Notes: generated by a model from the letters alone, not told the origin. A stretch of DNA of 64,000 nucleotides from JBEBXQ01 sp040391535 (GCA_040391535.1 JBEBXQ010000004.1:27498-91497), one strand, 5' to 3'; numbered from the stretch's first letter, positions 26,014 through 36,850 are shown. Program-made: numbers and translations.

Positions 26014-28455
26014 ATGTATAAAAAAGCTGCCAGATACGCGGTAATCACAATGGGATTGGCTTTCACGGTTCTGGTTTTACTGGCTGCAATGATTTATCTG
26101 AACAGAAATAAAATCAACCGGACTGTCGAGCAGGCCATTAATGAACATATTCAGGGAGCATTTACTTTTGACGGAGTCTCGTTTATGCCATTTTACAAAG
26201 GCATAGGAGTGACTTTCGTGTTCAGAGAGGTGGAAGTCCTGGACAGTGTATTGCTTCAGCCTGTTGTACAGGTAAAACGACTGGGAGTGAGAGTGTCGCC
26301 TTCTGCTTTGTGGAACGAAAAACGGCTGAAAGTAACGGCTGTCATGTTTGAAGATGGCATGCTGTCAATGGTGAAAAACCGCCAGGGATATGGCAATCTC
26401 CGTACATTCAGAAAGAATAACAGAAAGGACGGAAACCGCGAAAATCATGAGGTTATATTTCCGGGTATACGAAGCAAGGTGATGTTTGAAGATATGCAGG
26501 TGACTTTTTATGACTCTGTAAAAAATAAATCATACGGAGGTGTTTTAAAAAAGGCCGATGCGGATATTCAGTATAGTAATAATGTGCTGAAATGTCAGTT
26601 AAACGGGCATGTATTCTATGAAGGACTGGTCTTTAACCAGGAGAAAGGGGCTTTTCTGCACCATAAAGACACGCAGACAACCCTTGATTTTTTTTATCAG
26701 TTTGCTGAAAAGAAAATAGTGCTGCAAAACGGGACTATTGTCCTGGGAGAACGTTATCCGGTAGCACTGGAAGGTGAAATTCAACTGGCAGATACATTGG
26801 CTGGTGTGGCGGGAAGCTATCGTTTTGAATTTACAGCCGACAACATCCCGGCAGGAATCGGCCTGAGCCATCTGACCAAAGCGCTGGAAGAGAAAATTTC
26901 CGGTTTCAACATATTGCCTGAATTAGACTCCCGGGTTCTGATTGAAGGTAAATTTAATGAAGCCAATCCGTTGGTAGAGGTACATTTTGTGACGGATACA
27001 TTTCAGTATGCTATCAGAAATGTTGCCCTTAACCGCCTTAGGGCAACGGGGTTTTATTCTTCGCAATATGATAAGAAATCAGCACCTTCCGATTCTAATT
27101 CGGCGATTATCTGCTCACGCATTGATGGCTCATTTGAGGAATTTCCGGTCAGGGGAGACCTTAAAATTATTAACCTGAAGCAACCTGAAGCCTGGGTTAA
27201 CTATGATCTGAAGGCTTCAATGTATGAAATCAATAAAATGCTGGATCCCCGGGTCTACCGGATTAAAGAAGGGGATGTGAGACTGATCGGTAATTACAGG
27301 GGAAATCTGAAACCTTTGTTTGACGTAAAAGAGGATGCGTTTACGGGGAAAATAGCCGGACAACTGACAGTAAGAAATATTTCAGGGGATTTCATTCCGC
27401 GAAAAGTAGAAATCAGGCATCTGAATGCAGATGTGAGATTTGATGAAAAAATGCTGAGCATCCACAGAATGTCGTTTCAGGAAGCCGAAGTGCATAATCT
27501 TCTGAAGGTTACAGGACAGGCTGAAGGTTTGATGGCAAGTTTAATGGGGAGTGAAAAGCCGATTCAGGCGCAGGTCGATATACAGATTGACGACTGGAAA
27601 CTGAAGTGGCTGGAAGAACTTACTGCCCAGACTTCGGGAGAACACAAGGCTGTTCAGGGGCCAAATCCTTACAAGTTATCGGAGTGGATTGACAGAAGTA
27701 TCGGAAAGCTGGAACTGAAAACCCAGCTGAATGCCGGAAAAGTAACTTATAAAAAATTCGTTGCGGAAGAGCTGAAAGGGCAAATGCTGATTGCTCACGA
27801 TAAAATTGATCTTGAATATTTATCGCTGAAAGCATTTGACGGAACCCTGTCGGTCAGCGGACAACTCAGCGGACTGGATATGGACCAGAGTGCCCGTTTT
27901 GACATTAAGGGCAATGTTAAAGATGCTGATGTAAAGAAGGTGTTTTATTCCCTGGGCAACTTCGGACAGGAAACGTTAACGGATAAGAATATTGAAGGAT
28001 TACTGCAGGCAGATTTCAGGCTGGCTTCTGAACTCAACCCCGACGCGTCTATTGTTTTTCCAAGTGTGGAGGGTTTTCTCTGGTTTGATCTCTCTAACGG
28101 AAAAATCAAAAACTTTGAGCCGTTCCTGAAAATTAAAAGACTTGCCTTTAAAAACCGTGACCTTGAAGATGTACAATTTGAGCCCATCCGCTCCAGGGTG
28201 GAATTCAAAGGGAAAGAGATTCTGGTGGATCAGCTGGGGATCACTTCCAATGTACTTGATTTTTCAATTGACGGTATCTATAGTTTTGGTGATAAGACCA
28301 ACCTTTCTATCCGGATACCGGTCAGTAATTTCCGGAATGACCGTTCACTCGCTAATCAACGCCGAAAAGGGAGTGAAAAGGCTATTTTTTTAAAAGCAAT
28401 TGAACAGAACGGGAATGTTAATATTATGCTGGACGGTAAAAAGAGCCTTCAGTGA
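26014..28455 (+). CDS. AsmA-like C-terminal-domain protein
   Basis: An 813-residue protein with one N-terminal membrane anchor (about residues 9-30) and a long beta-rich periplasmic body, typical of AsmA/TamB-like proteins that bridge the envelope and move phospholipids. It opens with the family's NRTVEQAINEHIQGAFTFDGV-type segment (residues 36-56). Near the C-terminus it shows the recurrent AsmA features: NIEGLLQADFRL, FLWFDLSNGKIKNFEP and the DFSIDGIYSFGDKTNL segment. Related Bacteroidota proteins are of similar length. It is monocistronic. Confidence 0.8.
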   Translation: MYKKAARYAVITMGLAFTVLVLLAAMIYLNRNKINRTVEQAINEHIQGAFTFDGVSFMPFYKGIGVTFVFREVEVLDSVLLQPVVQVKRLGVRVSPSALWNEKRLKVTAVMFEDGMLSMVKNRQGYGNLRTFRKNNRKDGNRENHEVIFPGIRSKVMFEDMQVTFYDSVKNKSYGGVLKKADADIQYSNNVLKCQLNGHVFYEGLVFNQEKGAFLHHKDTQTTLDFFYQFAEKKIVLQNGTIVLGERYPVALEGEIQLADTLAGVAGSYRFEFTADNIPAGIGLSHLTKALEEKISGFNILPELDSRVLIEGKFNEANPLVEVHFVTDTFQYAIRNVALNRLRATGFYSSQYDKKSAPSDSNSAIICSRIDGSFEEFPVRGDLKIINLKQPEAWVNYDLKASMYEINKMLDPRVYRIKEGDVRLIGNYRGNLKPLFDVKEDAFTGKIAGQLTVRNISGDFIPRKVEIRHLNADVRFDEKMLSIHRMSFQEAEVHNLLKVTGQAEGLMASLMGSEKPIQAQVDIQIDDWKLKWLEELTAQTSGEHKAVQGPNPYKLSEWIDRSIGKLELKTQLNAGKVTYKKFVAEELKGQMLIAHDKIDLEYLSLKAFDGTLSVSGQLSGLDMDQSARFDIKGNVKDADVKKVFYSLGNFGQETLTDKNIEGLLQADFRLASELNPDASIVFPSVEGFLWFDLSNGKIKNFEPFLKIKRLAFKNRDLEDVQFEPIRSRVEFKGKEILVDQLGITSNVLDFSIDGIYSFGDKTNLSIRIPVSNFRNDRSLANQRRKGSEKAIFLKAIEQNGNVNIMLDGKKSLQ

Positions 28456-28770
28456 ACGGAAGAGACGCAGCCTTCTGATTTGTAATTTAGAAAGATCATA
28501 AATTAATGCAGCTTGTAAAAATAAATATATAAAACCGGGTCGGGCAGGAAGGGAAGATTTAACAAAAAAATAATATAGTTCAATTTGATTGTTTAGAATA
28601 TGATTGAATGCAGTTTTCTGTGAAGATGGAAATATTGCAATTTTCAGATCTCTGCCAGATGCCATTATAAAAGTTGTCTGATTATAAATTTTGCATTTAT
28701 TTTGTTTGAAAGTTGTAGTAAAATTTGAATGATGTTCATTTTAATTAATCACAAAAACTAATCACTGATT
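28456..28770. other. Non-coding gap before the Oar-like receptor gene
   Basis: This AT-rich 315-base gap has no convincing gene. Two near-matches to the -7 box, each one base too long, occur on the plus strand (TAAATTTTG at 28685-28693 and TAAAATTTG at 28719-28727). Either could belong to the downstream receptor promoter. Confidence 0.4.
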
Positions 28771-31700
28771 ATGAAAAAGGGTTTACTTTTAAAAGTAATT
28801 TCCATGTTTCTTTTTTCATTTATGTTACTGAGCGGTGCTTCGTATGCTCAGGTAACCACTTCGTCAATCAACGGACTTATTACAGATGAAAAAGGGGAGG
28901 TTCTGCCGGGTGCGACGGTGCTTGCTGTACACATACCTTCAGGAACGGAGTATGGTACCGTTTCTACAGAATCCGGTCGTTATGTATTTCCTAACGTTCG
29001 TGTTGGGGGGCCGTACAGGATTACAGTAACGTACATTGGATATGCTGATAATGTGAAAGATGGCATCCTGGCCGAATTGGGCAGCCCTACCATTGTCAAT
29101 ATGCAGCTATCAGATGAAGGGACGCAGCTGGCTGAAATAACCATTACGGCTTCGCCGGGGAGTGCTTTCGCAGGACAAAGAACAGGTGCGGCCACCTCTG
29201 TAAGTGCCGAACAGATCAGAACAATGCCTACCGTTACACGTAGTATTACAGATTTTACCCGTCTTACTCCGCAGGCAAACGGCAATAGTTTCGGAGGAAG
29301 AGACGGCCGCTACAATAACTTTCAGGTAGATGGTGCAAATTTTAACAACGGGTTTGGTCTGAATGACAATCCGCTTCCGGGCGGTGGTGGTCTGTCGCTG
29401 GACGCTATTGAGGAAATTCAGGTAAACTTAGCTCCTTTTGACGTTCGTCAGAGTGGCTTCTCAGGAGCCGGGATTAACGCTGTTACCCGTAGTGGAACCA
29501 ACGAATTCAAAGGCTCAGTGTATGGTTATTTTGGCAGTGATAACTTTCAGGGTGATAAAGTTCACGGAAACAGGGTTGTCAAAGCAGAGTCAAAAACCGA
29601 AACCCTCGGGTTTCGTCTGGGTGGACCGATCATCAAAAATAAGCTGTTCTTTTTTGCCAATTATGAAAGAATAAAAAGTGAAGGAGCCAGCACAGGTGCT
29701 GTGAACCTTTGGAAAGCAACCGATCAGGTAAATGAGAACGGAGATGGCGTTTCAAATCAGGATCAGTATGTAACGCGTGTAAAGCGCTCTGACCTTGAAG
29801 CCGTAAGAAACCACCTCAGAAACCAGTGGGGCTATGATCCGGGTGAATATGAAGGGTATGCCAATGATAACAGCGAAGTTACCAATTCGTTCCTGGCCCG
29901 CATTGACTGGAACATCAACCGTAAAAACCGCCTTGCAGTGCGTTTTAACCAGGTAGAAAGCTCATCTCCGTCATTAACAAACGGAAATTCAGGCGCTTAT
30001 CCCAGGACTCCTACAGCCTATGCACGTACCGGAACCATTAATTCTATCTCGTTCGGAAACTCAATGTATTTCAGTAAAAACATTGTACGTTCAATAACAG
30101 CCGAATTAAACAGTGATATTACACCTCAGCTTTCCAATCAGTTCCTGGCTACCTATAGCCGGATTCAGACAACCAGGACTTCTCCAAGTACCGAATTCCC
30201 GATGATTGACATAGGATATGCAGGAGATAATCTTCGGGGAAGCTCCAATTATCAGAATTACATTACAGCTGGATATGAGCTGTTTACGTATGGTAATGAC
30301 GTGCTGAATGACAATATGACCTTTACTAATAACCTCACGTATATTACCGGAAAACATACACTGATAGGAGGTATCAGTTTTGAGACACAGAAATTCGGTA
30401 ACCAGTACCTGAGAAACGGAACTTCGTATTACCGTTATGCGTCCGTAGAGGAATTCCTGCTGACCGGTACTTCGGCGGAGGTGGCTCCGCTGCAGTTTGC
30501 TCTGACTTATCCTTATGAAGGACAGGATACATATGCCCCGATCCGTTACGGCCTGCCTTCTGTTTATATTCAGGATAAATTCGACGTGAATGAAAAACTG
30601 ACCATTACTGCCGGTATCAGGGCAGAAATGCCGGTTTTTATGAATGACCTTACAGCCAATACGGCTGTAGACGCACTGCAGCTGTTGGATGTAAATGGTA
30701 ATGCCCGTACTTATAATACAGGTTCATGGCCCAAAACCAGGGTAATGCTTTCTCCTCGTGTAGGGGTAAGATGGGATGTGAAAGGCGATAAATCGCTGGT
30801 TGTTCGTGGAGGAACCGGAATTTTTGCAGGTCGTGTACCTTTTGTGTGGCTTACCAACATGCCGTCTAACCTGGGGGTAATTCAGAATACCATTGAACCG
30901 GGTAGCTATGAAGCTTCTGCCGGATGGATTAACGATATCCGCTTTAATCCTGACAAATATCACTGGTTGAACAATACGCCTGAAAGTGCTAAGGATGTAT
31001 TCATCAAAAATCCTAAAGCCGGACTTCCGGGAACCATTGCTTTGATAGACGAAGATTTCAAAATGCCGCAAATCTGGAGAACAAGTATAGGCGGGGACTA
31101 TGATTTGCCGGGTACGCCGTTTACATTGACCGCAGATGTGATTTATACAAAAGATCTTCAGGCCGTTTATCAGTTTGGAGCCAACCGCAAAGCAGCCACG
31201 TTAACAATGGATTATTCCGGAGATAACCGGGAGTTCTATCCTGACAGGGCTTCCTATACTTTTAATGACCAGATCGGTGCCAACTCTGTAAGTGTATTAA
31301 GCAATACAAATAAAGGTAGCTCTGTAAATGCGACTGTAGGTATAAAAATGGCTCCTAAAAAAGGATTCTACGGATCACTTTTTTATTCTCATACTACGGC
31401 GAAAACCACAACAGATAACCTCGGATCCAATGCTTCTTCTGCATGGGGTGCAACAGCCAATATCAATAATCCGAATGATCTTTCGCTTTATTCTTCCATT
31501 GATGCACTGCCTAACAGGGTGGTAGGTGCACTTTCCTACCGTATTGGCGGCGAAGGAAAACTGGCGACAACTTTTTCGCTGTATTATAACGGTTCCAACA
31601 GAGGTCGCTTCTCTTATTCGTATAATGGTGATATTAACGGTGATGCGATTAATGCCGACCTGCTGTATGTGCCACAAAGTGCTTCCGAAATTAACTTCCA

Positions 31701-32157
31701 GGATCTGAGCACCGGTGGAGTAACTTTTTCAGCCGAAGATCAGAGAAAAGCATTTGAGTCTTATATTACCGAAAACAAATTCCTTTCTTCTATGAAAGGT
31801 GGTTATGCCGACAGAAACGGAGGATTACTACCCTGGCTGAATCGCTTTGACTTTAAATTCCTGCATGATATTTATGTAGATAAAAGCAATAAGCATTCTC
31901 TTCAGCTGAGTATTGATGTGATCAACGCAGGTAACCTGATCAATTCAGCGTGGGGTGTTCAGAAGCAGCTTGTAGCCGGCGCCAACACGCCACTGAGACT
32001 GGCTAAAGTAACTGCTGACGGTGTACCTACGTTTACGATGAATGCAGTGCAGATTGACGGAAAGACGGTATTGCCGACAGCTTCCAATATGTTCCGTGAT
32101 ATCACTTCAACCTCCACAACCTGGAGTTTGCTGGCTGGCGTTCGCTATACTTTCTAG
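28771..32157 (+). CDS. Oar-like TonB-dependent outer-membrane protein
   Basis: A 1,128-residue protein of the Oar/OmpA-related TonB-receptor group. Signal peptide (ending ASYAQ near residue 27), carboxypeptidase-regulatory domain (about 30-120, with GLITDEKGEVLPGATV), plug (about 130-240, with TPQANGNSFGGRDGRYNNFQ and LDAIEEIQVNLAPFDVRQSG), and a large barrel ending LLAGVRYTF. Oar in Myxococcus is needed for secretion or adhesion-related development; most Bacteroidota members are uncharacterised and often abundant. Codon use looks highly biased, consistent with strong expression. A strong hairpin follows its stop. Confidence 0.88.
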   Translation: MKKGLLLKVISMFLFSFMLLSGASYAQVTTSSINGLITDEKGEVLPGATVLAVHIPSGTEYGTVSTESGRYVFPNVRVGGPYRITVTYIGYADNVKDGILAELGSPTIVNMQLSDEGTQLAEITITASPGSAFAGQRTGAATSVSAEQIRTMPTVTRSITDFTRLTPQANGNSFGGRDGRYNNFQVDGANFNNGFGLNDNPLPGGGGLSLDAIEEIQVNLAPFDVRQSGFSGAGINAVTRSGTNEFKGSVYGYFGSDNFQGDKVHGNRVVKAESKTETLGFRLGGPIIKNKLFFFANYERIKSEGASTGAVNLWKATDQVNENGDGVSNQDQYVTRVKRSDLEAVRNHLRNQWGYDPGEYEGYANDNSEVTNSFLARIDWNINRKNRLAVRFNQVESSSPSLTNGNSGAYPRTPTAYARTGTINSISFGNSMYFSKNIVRSITAELNSDITPQLSNQFLATYSRIQTTRTSPSTEFPMIDIGYAGDNLRGSSNYQNYITAGYELFTYGNDVLNDNMTFTNNLTYITGKHTLIGGISFETQKFGNQYLRNGTSYYRYASVEEFLLTGTSAEVAPLQFALTYPYEGQDTYAPIRYGLPSVYIQDKFDVNEKLTITAGIRAEMPVFMNDLTANTAVDALQLLDVNGNARTYNTGSWPKTRVMLSPRVGVRWDVKGDKSLVVRGGTGIFAGRVPFVWLTNMPSNLGVIQNTIEPGSYEASAGWINDIRFNPDKYHWLNNTPESAKDVFIKNPKAGLPGTIALIDEDFKMPQIWRTSIGGDYDLPGTPFTLTADVIYTKDLQAVYQFGANRKAATLTMDYSGDNREFYPDRASYTFNDQIGANSVSVLSNTNKGSSVNATVGIKMAPKKGFYGSLFYSHTTAKTTTDNLGSNASSAWGATANINNPNDLSLYSSIDALPNRVVGALSYRIGGEGKLATTFSLYYNGSNRGRFSYSYNGDINGDAINADLLYVPQSASEINFQDLSTGGVTFSAEDQRKAFESYITENKFLSSMKGGYADRNGGLLPWLNRFDFKFLHDIYVDKSNKHSLQLSIDVINAGNLINSAWGVQKQLVAGANTPLRLAKVTADGVPTFTMNAVQIDGKTVLPTASNMFRDITSTSTTWSLLAGVRYTF

Positions 32158-32228
32158 AGAAAAGGCAGTGATCGTAAATGAGGCAGCCTGTAAGTGTCTC
32201 CCAAAAACGGTCTTGAATTAATTACTGT

Positions 32229-32258
32229 ATATGAGCCCGGTATTCATCGGGCTCATAT
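32229..32258 (+). terminator. Terminator hairpin after the Oar-like gene
   Basis: ATATGAGCCCG and CGGGCTCATAT form a perfect 11-base stem with an 8-base loop, 72 bases after the stop, followed by CTTTTC. The T tract is short, but the stem is strong. Confidence 0.6.
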
Positions 32259-32927
32259 CTTTTCAGATCAATTCGTTATTGCAATATACAGTATGTGCTT
32301 CTGCAGGCCTGCTAAACTTTAGCTCTTTCAAAATACCTTTACAGCGAACCGGTTCTTTTGAAGCTTCAAACTTTGTGATGAATTTCTACTTTCATTTCAA
32401 ACCACACTTTTACTCATTATTCTTAATACAACATTGCTTACTATTGGAAAATAGCACTAGTTCTAGGCTTTTTTGGATGTTATGTTCTCCCTGTTTCTAT
32501 GTTAATTTCACCACTTCGAGGTTATTTTAAGTCTGAAAGGCTGACAGCATTATATAGAAAAACGGGAGATCCGCTAACTTAATTGCTACGCCGTGATAGA
32601 ACTCTAAACCCGAACGGATGTTAATACAATCTTTTGTGCCGGTAGAACAAATGTCCGCAGTCTCAAGGTTGTAAACAGCTTCTTATATAGTGCTTTTATT
32701 TAAATACTTTTTTCGGGATTAAGGATTGTTACCGGGGTTAGGTAGAAAGCATCTCTCTTTTAATCAACCATCTATGAAAGACAGGGTCTTTGCATTTGTG
32801 CCGGATTTCATAAAATGACTTCAGGTACGTCCTGTTTGACACTTCAGAATCTCCCTGAAATTATAGTACTGATTTTTGGCATATATCGGAGCGCTTGTTT
32901 ATCTATTTGATAGGATGGAAGGCTGTT
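32259..32927. other. Gene-free stretch with a possible decayed reading frame
   Basis: About 670 bases without a convincing gene. On the minus strand, roughly 32262-32395, a 40-codon stretch closed by a stop at each end reads like a protein tail (segments SKEPVRCKGILKELKFSRP and AHTVYCNNELI). No start or upstream continuation was found, so it may be the remnant of a deleted gene. Plus-strand frames here, including one of 99 codons at 32231-32530, overlap the terminator stem and have no family features. Confidence 0.3.
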
Positions 32928-33845
32928 TTATGCTTTTCTTATTTCCTCCCCGCGCTTTAAGGTTGCCAGCCCCTCTTTGTAACCTTCCACAATCAGGCGG
33001 ACAATATCATCACTGTCAAAGTGCTGCAGATTAAGAGATAAGGGAGCGTCAGGACGAATTACTGAAAGCTTAATAGGCCTGCCACGGAGAATAGAACGTT
33101 CAACATAATTTTCGGCCCAGGTAATATCACTGTTGACAATCTGGTTAACGGTAATATCTTTCACCCTTTCCATCAGGCTGATCAGATTACCAGGTTCAAA
33201 ATGATCCGGACGGGCAATCTGGTTGGCGTAACAGGCGATCAGGTAGATCTCTGTTGCACCATCTTCAATCGCCTTTTTGATAGGAGCTACCACCCGGACA
33301 CCACCATCCAGAAAGACATCATGTTTTTCTCCTATGGGAATAGGGGGCATAAGAATAGGAATAGACGAGCTGGCCATGACATATTCAAGAAAATGATCAT
33401 CAGCAGGAGAAGAATAGACCATTTCACCATTTGAAATATTCACAGTGCCCACTTTTAACGAAGCAGGGCTATGCCTCAGATAATTGATATTAACAGAGTT
33501 TCTGATCAGGTTATGAAGAGGGGAAGGGTCAAGTAAACCATCGTAGCGGCTCATCAGCGTATAAACCCCCAAAGCCATTTTGGACCGTAAAGTAGCAACG
33601 GCCGCCGGGGCGGTGATATTCCTGACCCAGAATTCTACCAGATCCTTTCCGATTTCATTCCAGTTTACCCGGTGGCTTTCATGTTTCTGCTTACCTGATT
33701 CATTGGTTAAAAATGTGGCATTAAGCGCACCGACAGAAATGCCATAGATCATTTCCGGACGAAAACCGCTTTCAATTACTGCCTGGATAGCGCCCACCTG
33801 AAATGCCCCTTTCATGGAGCCCCCTCCCAACACCAATGCTTTCAT
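32928..33845 (-). CDS. Patatin-like phospholipase
   Basis: A 305-residue serine lipase/acyl hydrolase of the patatin family. The oxyanion loop GGGSMKGAF is at residues 7-15, the nucleophile elbow GISVG has Ser37, and the catalytic Asp lies in LDGGVRV at about 174. There is no signal peptide, barrel or POTRA domain, so it is a cytoplasmic or membrane-associated form. Members hydrolyse phospholipids; the natural substrate here is unknown. The gene is divergent from the polyprenyl synthase gene. Confidence 0.92.
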   Translation of the reverse strand: MKALVLGGGSMKGAFQVGAIQAVIESGFRPEMIYGISVGALNATFLTNESGKQKHESHRVNWNEIGKDLVEFWVRNITAPAAVATLRSKMALGVYTLMSRYDGLLDPSPLHNLIRNSVNINYLRHSPASLKVGTVNISNGEMVYSSPADDHFLEYVMASSSIPILMPPIPIGEKHDVFLDGGVRVVAPIKKAIEDGATEIYLIACYANQIARPDHFEPGNLISLMERVKDITVNQIVNSDITWAENYVERSILRGRPIKLSVIRPDAPLSLNLQHFDSDDIVRLIVEGYKEGLATLKRGEEIRKA

Positions 33846-34086
33846 ATTTTAAACCTTACCTGAATATAAATTAAATAATTACCGGTTATTTCCGGCTTTC
33901 CTGACAATATAAGGATTTGAATAAATGAGAATACCCGTAAATATGCAAATAATACTTTTTTATATTTGTGGATATCTCCGGTAAAAAAGAGAAAAAACCT
34001 TTGTAACTGAAACATTTTGAAGAAAAAGAAAGGTAAACTCAGGTTTTTATCTCAATTTTGAAACGGAGAGTACCTTCCATTAAATT

Positions 34087-35061
34087 ATGAGTTTTTCAAT
34101 AAAGGAGATTCAGGCACCAATTGATGGAGAAATGAAGGCTTTTGAGCCAAAATTTCGCCAGTTTATGAAGAGTGAAGTCCCGCTGCTTGATCAGATTATG
34201 AATTATATTATCAAGCGGAAAGGGAAACAGCTCAGGCCAATGTTCGTATTTCTTTCAGCAGGTGTGTGTGGGCAGATTACAGAATCTTCCTATCGTGGCG
34301 CGGCATTGATCGAACTTTTACATACCGCTACGCTTGTACATGATGACGTAGTGGACGATTCAAATTACCGTCGGGGCCTTTTTTCTATCAATGCATTATG
34401 GAAAAATAAAATTGCTGTTCTCGTAGGCGATTATCTTCTGGCGCAGGGATTGCTGCTATCGGTCGATCATCATGACTTTGAACTGCTCAGAATTGTCTCC
34501 TATGCGGTGAGAGAACTGAGCGAAGGAGAGCTGCTGCAAATGGAGAAGGCACGAAGACTGGATATTACGGAGGAAGTTTACTTTGAAATTATCCGGCGCA
34601 AAACGGCTTCACTGATTGCTTCCTGCTGCGCTGTAGGAGCAAGTTCTGTGGGGGCCGGTAAAGACGTTGTTGCCGCTATGACAGAGTTTGGCCTGAAAGT
34701 AGGCATTGCTTTTCAGATAAAGGATGATTTATTTGACTTCGGAGAAGAGGAAATCGGAAAACCGGTGGGTATCGATATTAAAGAAAAAAAGATGACCCTG
34801 CCTTTAATTTACGCGCTGAATAATGCTCCCTGGCTTGAAAAGAGGAAAATAATTAATATCATCAGAAACGAAAGCCACAAACCGGCAAAAGTAAACGAGG
34901 TGATCAGGTTTGTGCATGAAAGCGGCGGTATTGAATATGCCAAACGGGCCATGCAGGACTATGTGAGCCAGGCACGGGAAATTCTGTCCCGTTTTCCCGA
35001 ATCCCCTTACCGCACTTCGCTCGACGGATTGGTTCAATATACTATTGACCGGAATAAGTAG
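34087..35061 (+). CDS. Polyprenyl (long-chain) diphosphate synthase
   Basis: Condenses isopentenyl diphosphate with an allylic primer to build an isoprenoid chain, most likely the menaquinone side chain. The first Asp-rich motif is DDVVD (residues 86-90), the second is DDLFD (about 216-220), and KGKQLRP supplies diphosphate-binding residues. Small residues and a non-bulky residue before the first motif fit a long-chain product, but the chain length cannot be fixed. The length of 324 is typical. A -7 element TATATTTG lies at 33961-33968. Confidence 0.92.
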   Translation: MSFSIKEIQAPIDGEMKAFEPKFRQFMKSEVPLLDQIMNYIIKRKGKQLRPMFVFLSAGVCGQITESSYRGAALIELLHTATLVHDDVVDDSNYRRGLFSINALWKNKIAVLVGDYLLAQGLLLSVDHHDFELLRIVSYAVRELSEGELLQMEKARRLDITEEVYFEIIRRKTASLIASCCAVGASSVGAGKDVVAAMTEFGLKVGIAFQIKDDLFDFGEEEIGKPVGIDIKEKKMTLPLIYALNNAPWLEKRKIINIIRNESHKPAKVNEVIRFVHESGGIEYAKRAMQDYVSQAREILSRFPESPYRTSLDGLVQYTIDRNK

Positions 35062-35163
35062 TATTAAGTAATTTGAAAAGAGTATATTTACTAAGGGACT
35101 TCCCTTATTTTAATATTTAGTCTGAAAGTTAATAATTTCCCCAATTCAGCATAACATTAATAT

Positions 35164-36828
35164 ATGATGAAAAGTATTTCCAGACTGCTACCTTGTTTAT
35201 TATTGGTAGCAGCATTCTCCGTTTCAGCTCAAACCGCCAAAAAAGCGGCGCCTCAAAAGGCAACCACATTAAATAAACCCAAACTGGTAGTAGGTATTGT
35301 AGTAGATCAGATGCGCCAGGATTATTTATATCGTTTTTATGATAAATATGGTGAGGGTGGTTTTAAAAGAATGATGAATGAAGGCTTTGTGAGCCGTAAC
35401 CACCATTATCAATATGCCAATACCGTTACCGCTGCCGGACATGCTTCTGTTTATACCGGTACTGTACCTTCCATCAACGGAATTATCGGAAATGACTGGT
35501 TTGATCCCATTGCTAAGGTTGGTGTGCACAATGTTGGTGACAGTACCGTAAGTACGGTAGGTAGCCAGGATGTGGGTGTCGGGAAAAAATCTCCGAGAAA
35601 TCTGCTGGTCAGTACGGTAACGGATCAGTTACAGATCGCTAACAGTTTCCGCTCTAAAACCATCGGGATTTCAATCAAGGACCGTGGCGCTATTCTTCCG
35701 GCAGGGCATACCGCTACCGGTGCTTACTGGTTTGATTCGAAATACGGTGCTTTTGTAACCAGTACCTATTACAGAAATGACCTTCCGAAATGGGTCGAAG
35801 ATTTTAACGCAAGAAAGCTGCCGCATGAATATGCAAAGCAAACGTGGAATACCTTGCTGCCGATCGAACAATACGTTGAAAGTACATCGGATGATCAGCC
35901 TTATGAGCGGGCTTTGCTTGGAAAAGAAACACCTACTTTTCCATATACACTTGAATCCCGGTTCGGAAATGCATTCGGTGGTGTAACCGGCTCTCCTTAC
36001 GGGAATACGTTATTGAAGGAACTGACGATTGCTGCTATTAAAGGTGAACAGCTGGGTAAAGGTGAACTGACAGATTTTCTGGCTGTCAGTTTTTCTACTC
36101 CTGATGGGATCGGTCACTCATATGGCCCGAATGCCATTGAGCAGCAGGATACCTATCTTCGTCTGGATAAAGAATTTGAAGATATTTTTAACTTTCTGGA
36201 CTCCTATGTAGGTAAAGGACAATATACAGTTTTCCTGAGTGCTGATCACGGTGTAATGGATGTCGCGGGTTTCTGGAAACAAAATAATCTGCCTGCCGGA
36301 ACCATTTCTACTTCTGACCTGGGTAAAACGTTAGAAGCTTCGCTGACAAAGGCTTTTGGGGCAGGTAAATATATACTGGCAGCGGATAACTACCAGCTTT
36401 ATCTTAACCATGATGTACTGAAAGCCAATAAAGTGACGGTTGCCCAGGCAACCGCGGTTATCAAAGAGACGCTTTTGCCGCTGGATGGCATTGCTGATGT
36501 GATTAATCTTCATGAACTCGGGAGTTCTCATTTGCCTGAATATATTGCAAACCTGATTAAGAATGTCTATAACGCGAAGCGTAGCGGAGATATTTTTCTG
36601 CTGACACAGCCAGGATGGTACGCCGGTAGTGATAAAGGGACTACGCACGGTACTTTGTACAACTATGACACCAATACACCTTTTGTGTTGTTTGGATGGG
36701 GTATAAAGCATGGAGAAACATTCCGGAGAACTTATATTACGGACATTGCTTCGACGATAGCTTCATTGCTGCATATTCTTGCTCCCAGCGGAAATATCGG
36801 CGATCCTGTATATGAGGCGCTGAAATAA
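35164..36828 (+). CDS. PafA-type alkaline phosphatase/phosphodiesterase-family enzyme
   Basis: A secreted metal-dependent phosphomonoesterase of the PafA group. Signal peptide 1 to about 22. The nucleophile Thr89 lies in NTVTAAGHASVYTG, Asn110 in GNDW, and the PafA-specific pair Lys172 and Arg174 in SIKDRGAILPAGH. This reproduces the Thr79/Asn100/Lys162/Arg164 set of Elizabethkingia PafA shifted by ten. Zinc ligands are in VVDQMR, FSTPDGIGHSYGP and SADHGVMD. At 554 residues it has the expected length. In this group the Lys/Arg pair marks phosphate-monoester specificity. It probably scavenges phosphate from organic esters. A bidirectional terminator follows. Confidence 0.92.
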   Translation: MMKSISRLLPCLLLVAAFSVSAQTAKKAAPQKATTLNKPKLVVGIVVDQMRQDYLYRFYDKYGEGGFKRMMNEGFVSRNHHYQYANTVTAAGHASVYTGTVPSINGIIGNDWFDPIAKVGVHNVGDSTVSTVGSQDVGVGKKSPRNLLVSTVTDQLQIANSFRSKTIGISIKDRGAILPAGHTATGAYWFDSKYGAFVTSTYYRNDLPKWVEDFNARKLPHEYAKQTWNTLLPIEQYVESTSDDQPYERALLGKETPTFPYTLESRFGNAFGGVTGSPYGNTLLKELTIAAIKGEQLGKGELTDFLAVSFSTPDGIGHSYGPNAIEQQDTYLRLDKEFEDIFNFLDSYVGKGQYTVFLSADHGVMDVAGFWKQNNLPAGTISTSDLGKTLEASLTKAFGAGKYILAADNYQLYLNHDVLKANKVTVAQATAVIKETLLPLDGIADVINLHELGSSHLPEYIANLIKNVYNAKRSGDIFLLTQPGWYAGSDKGTTHGTLYNYDTNTPFVLFGWGIKHGETFRRTYITDIASTIASLLHILAPSGNIGDPVYEALK

Positions 36829-36850
36829 GATATCCCGGCCTGATTACGGT

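Noticed and set aside
32231..32530. 99-codon plus-strand frame
   Set aside because: It starts inside a terminator stem, is rich in Phe, Leu and Ser without membrane spacing, and matches no family.
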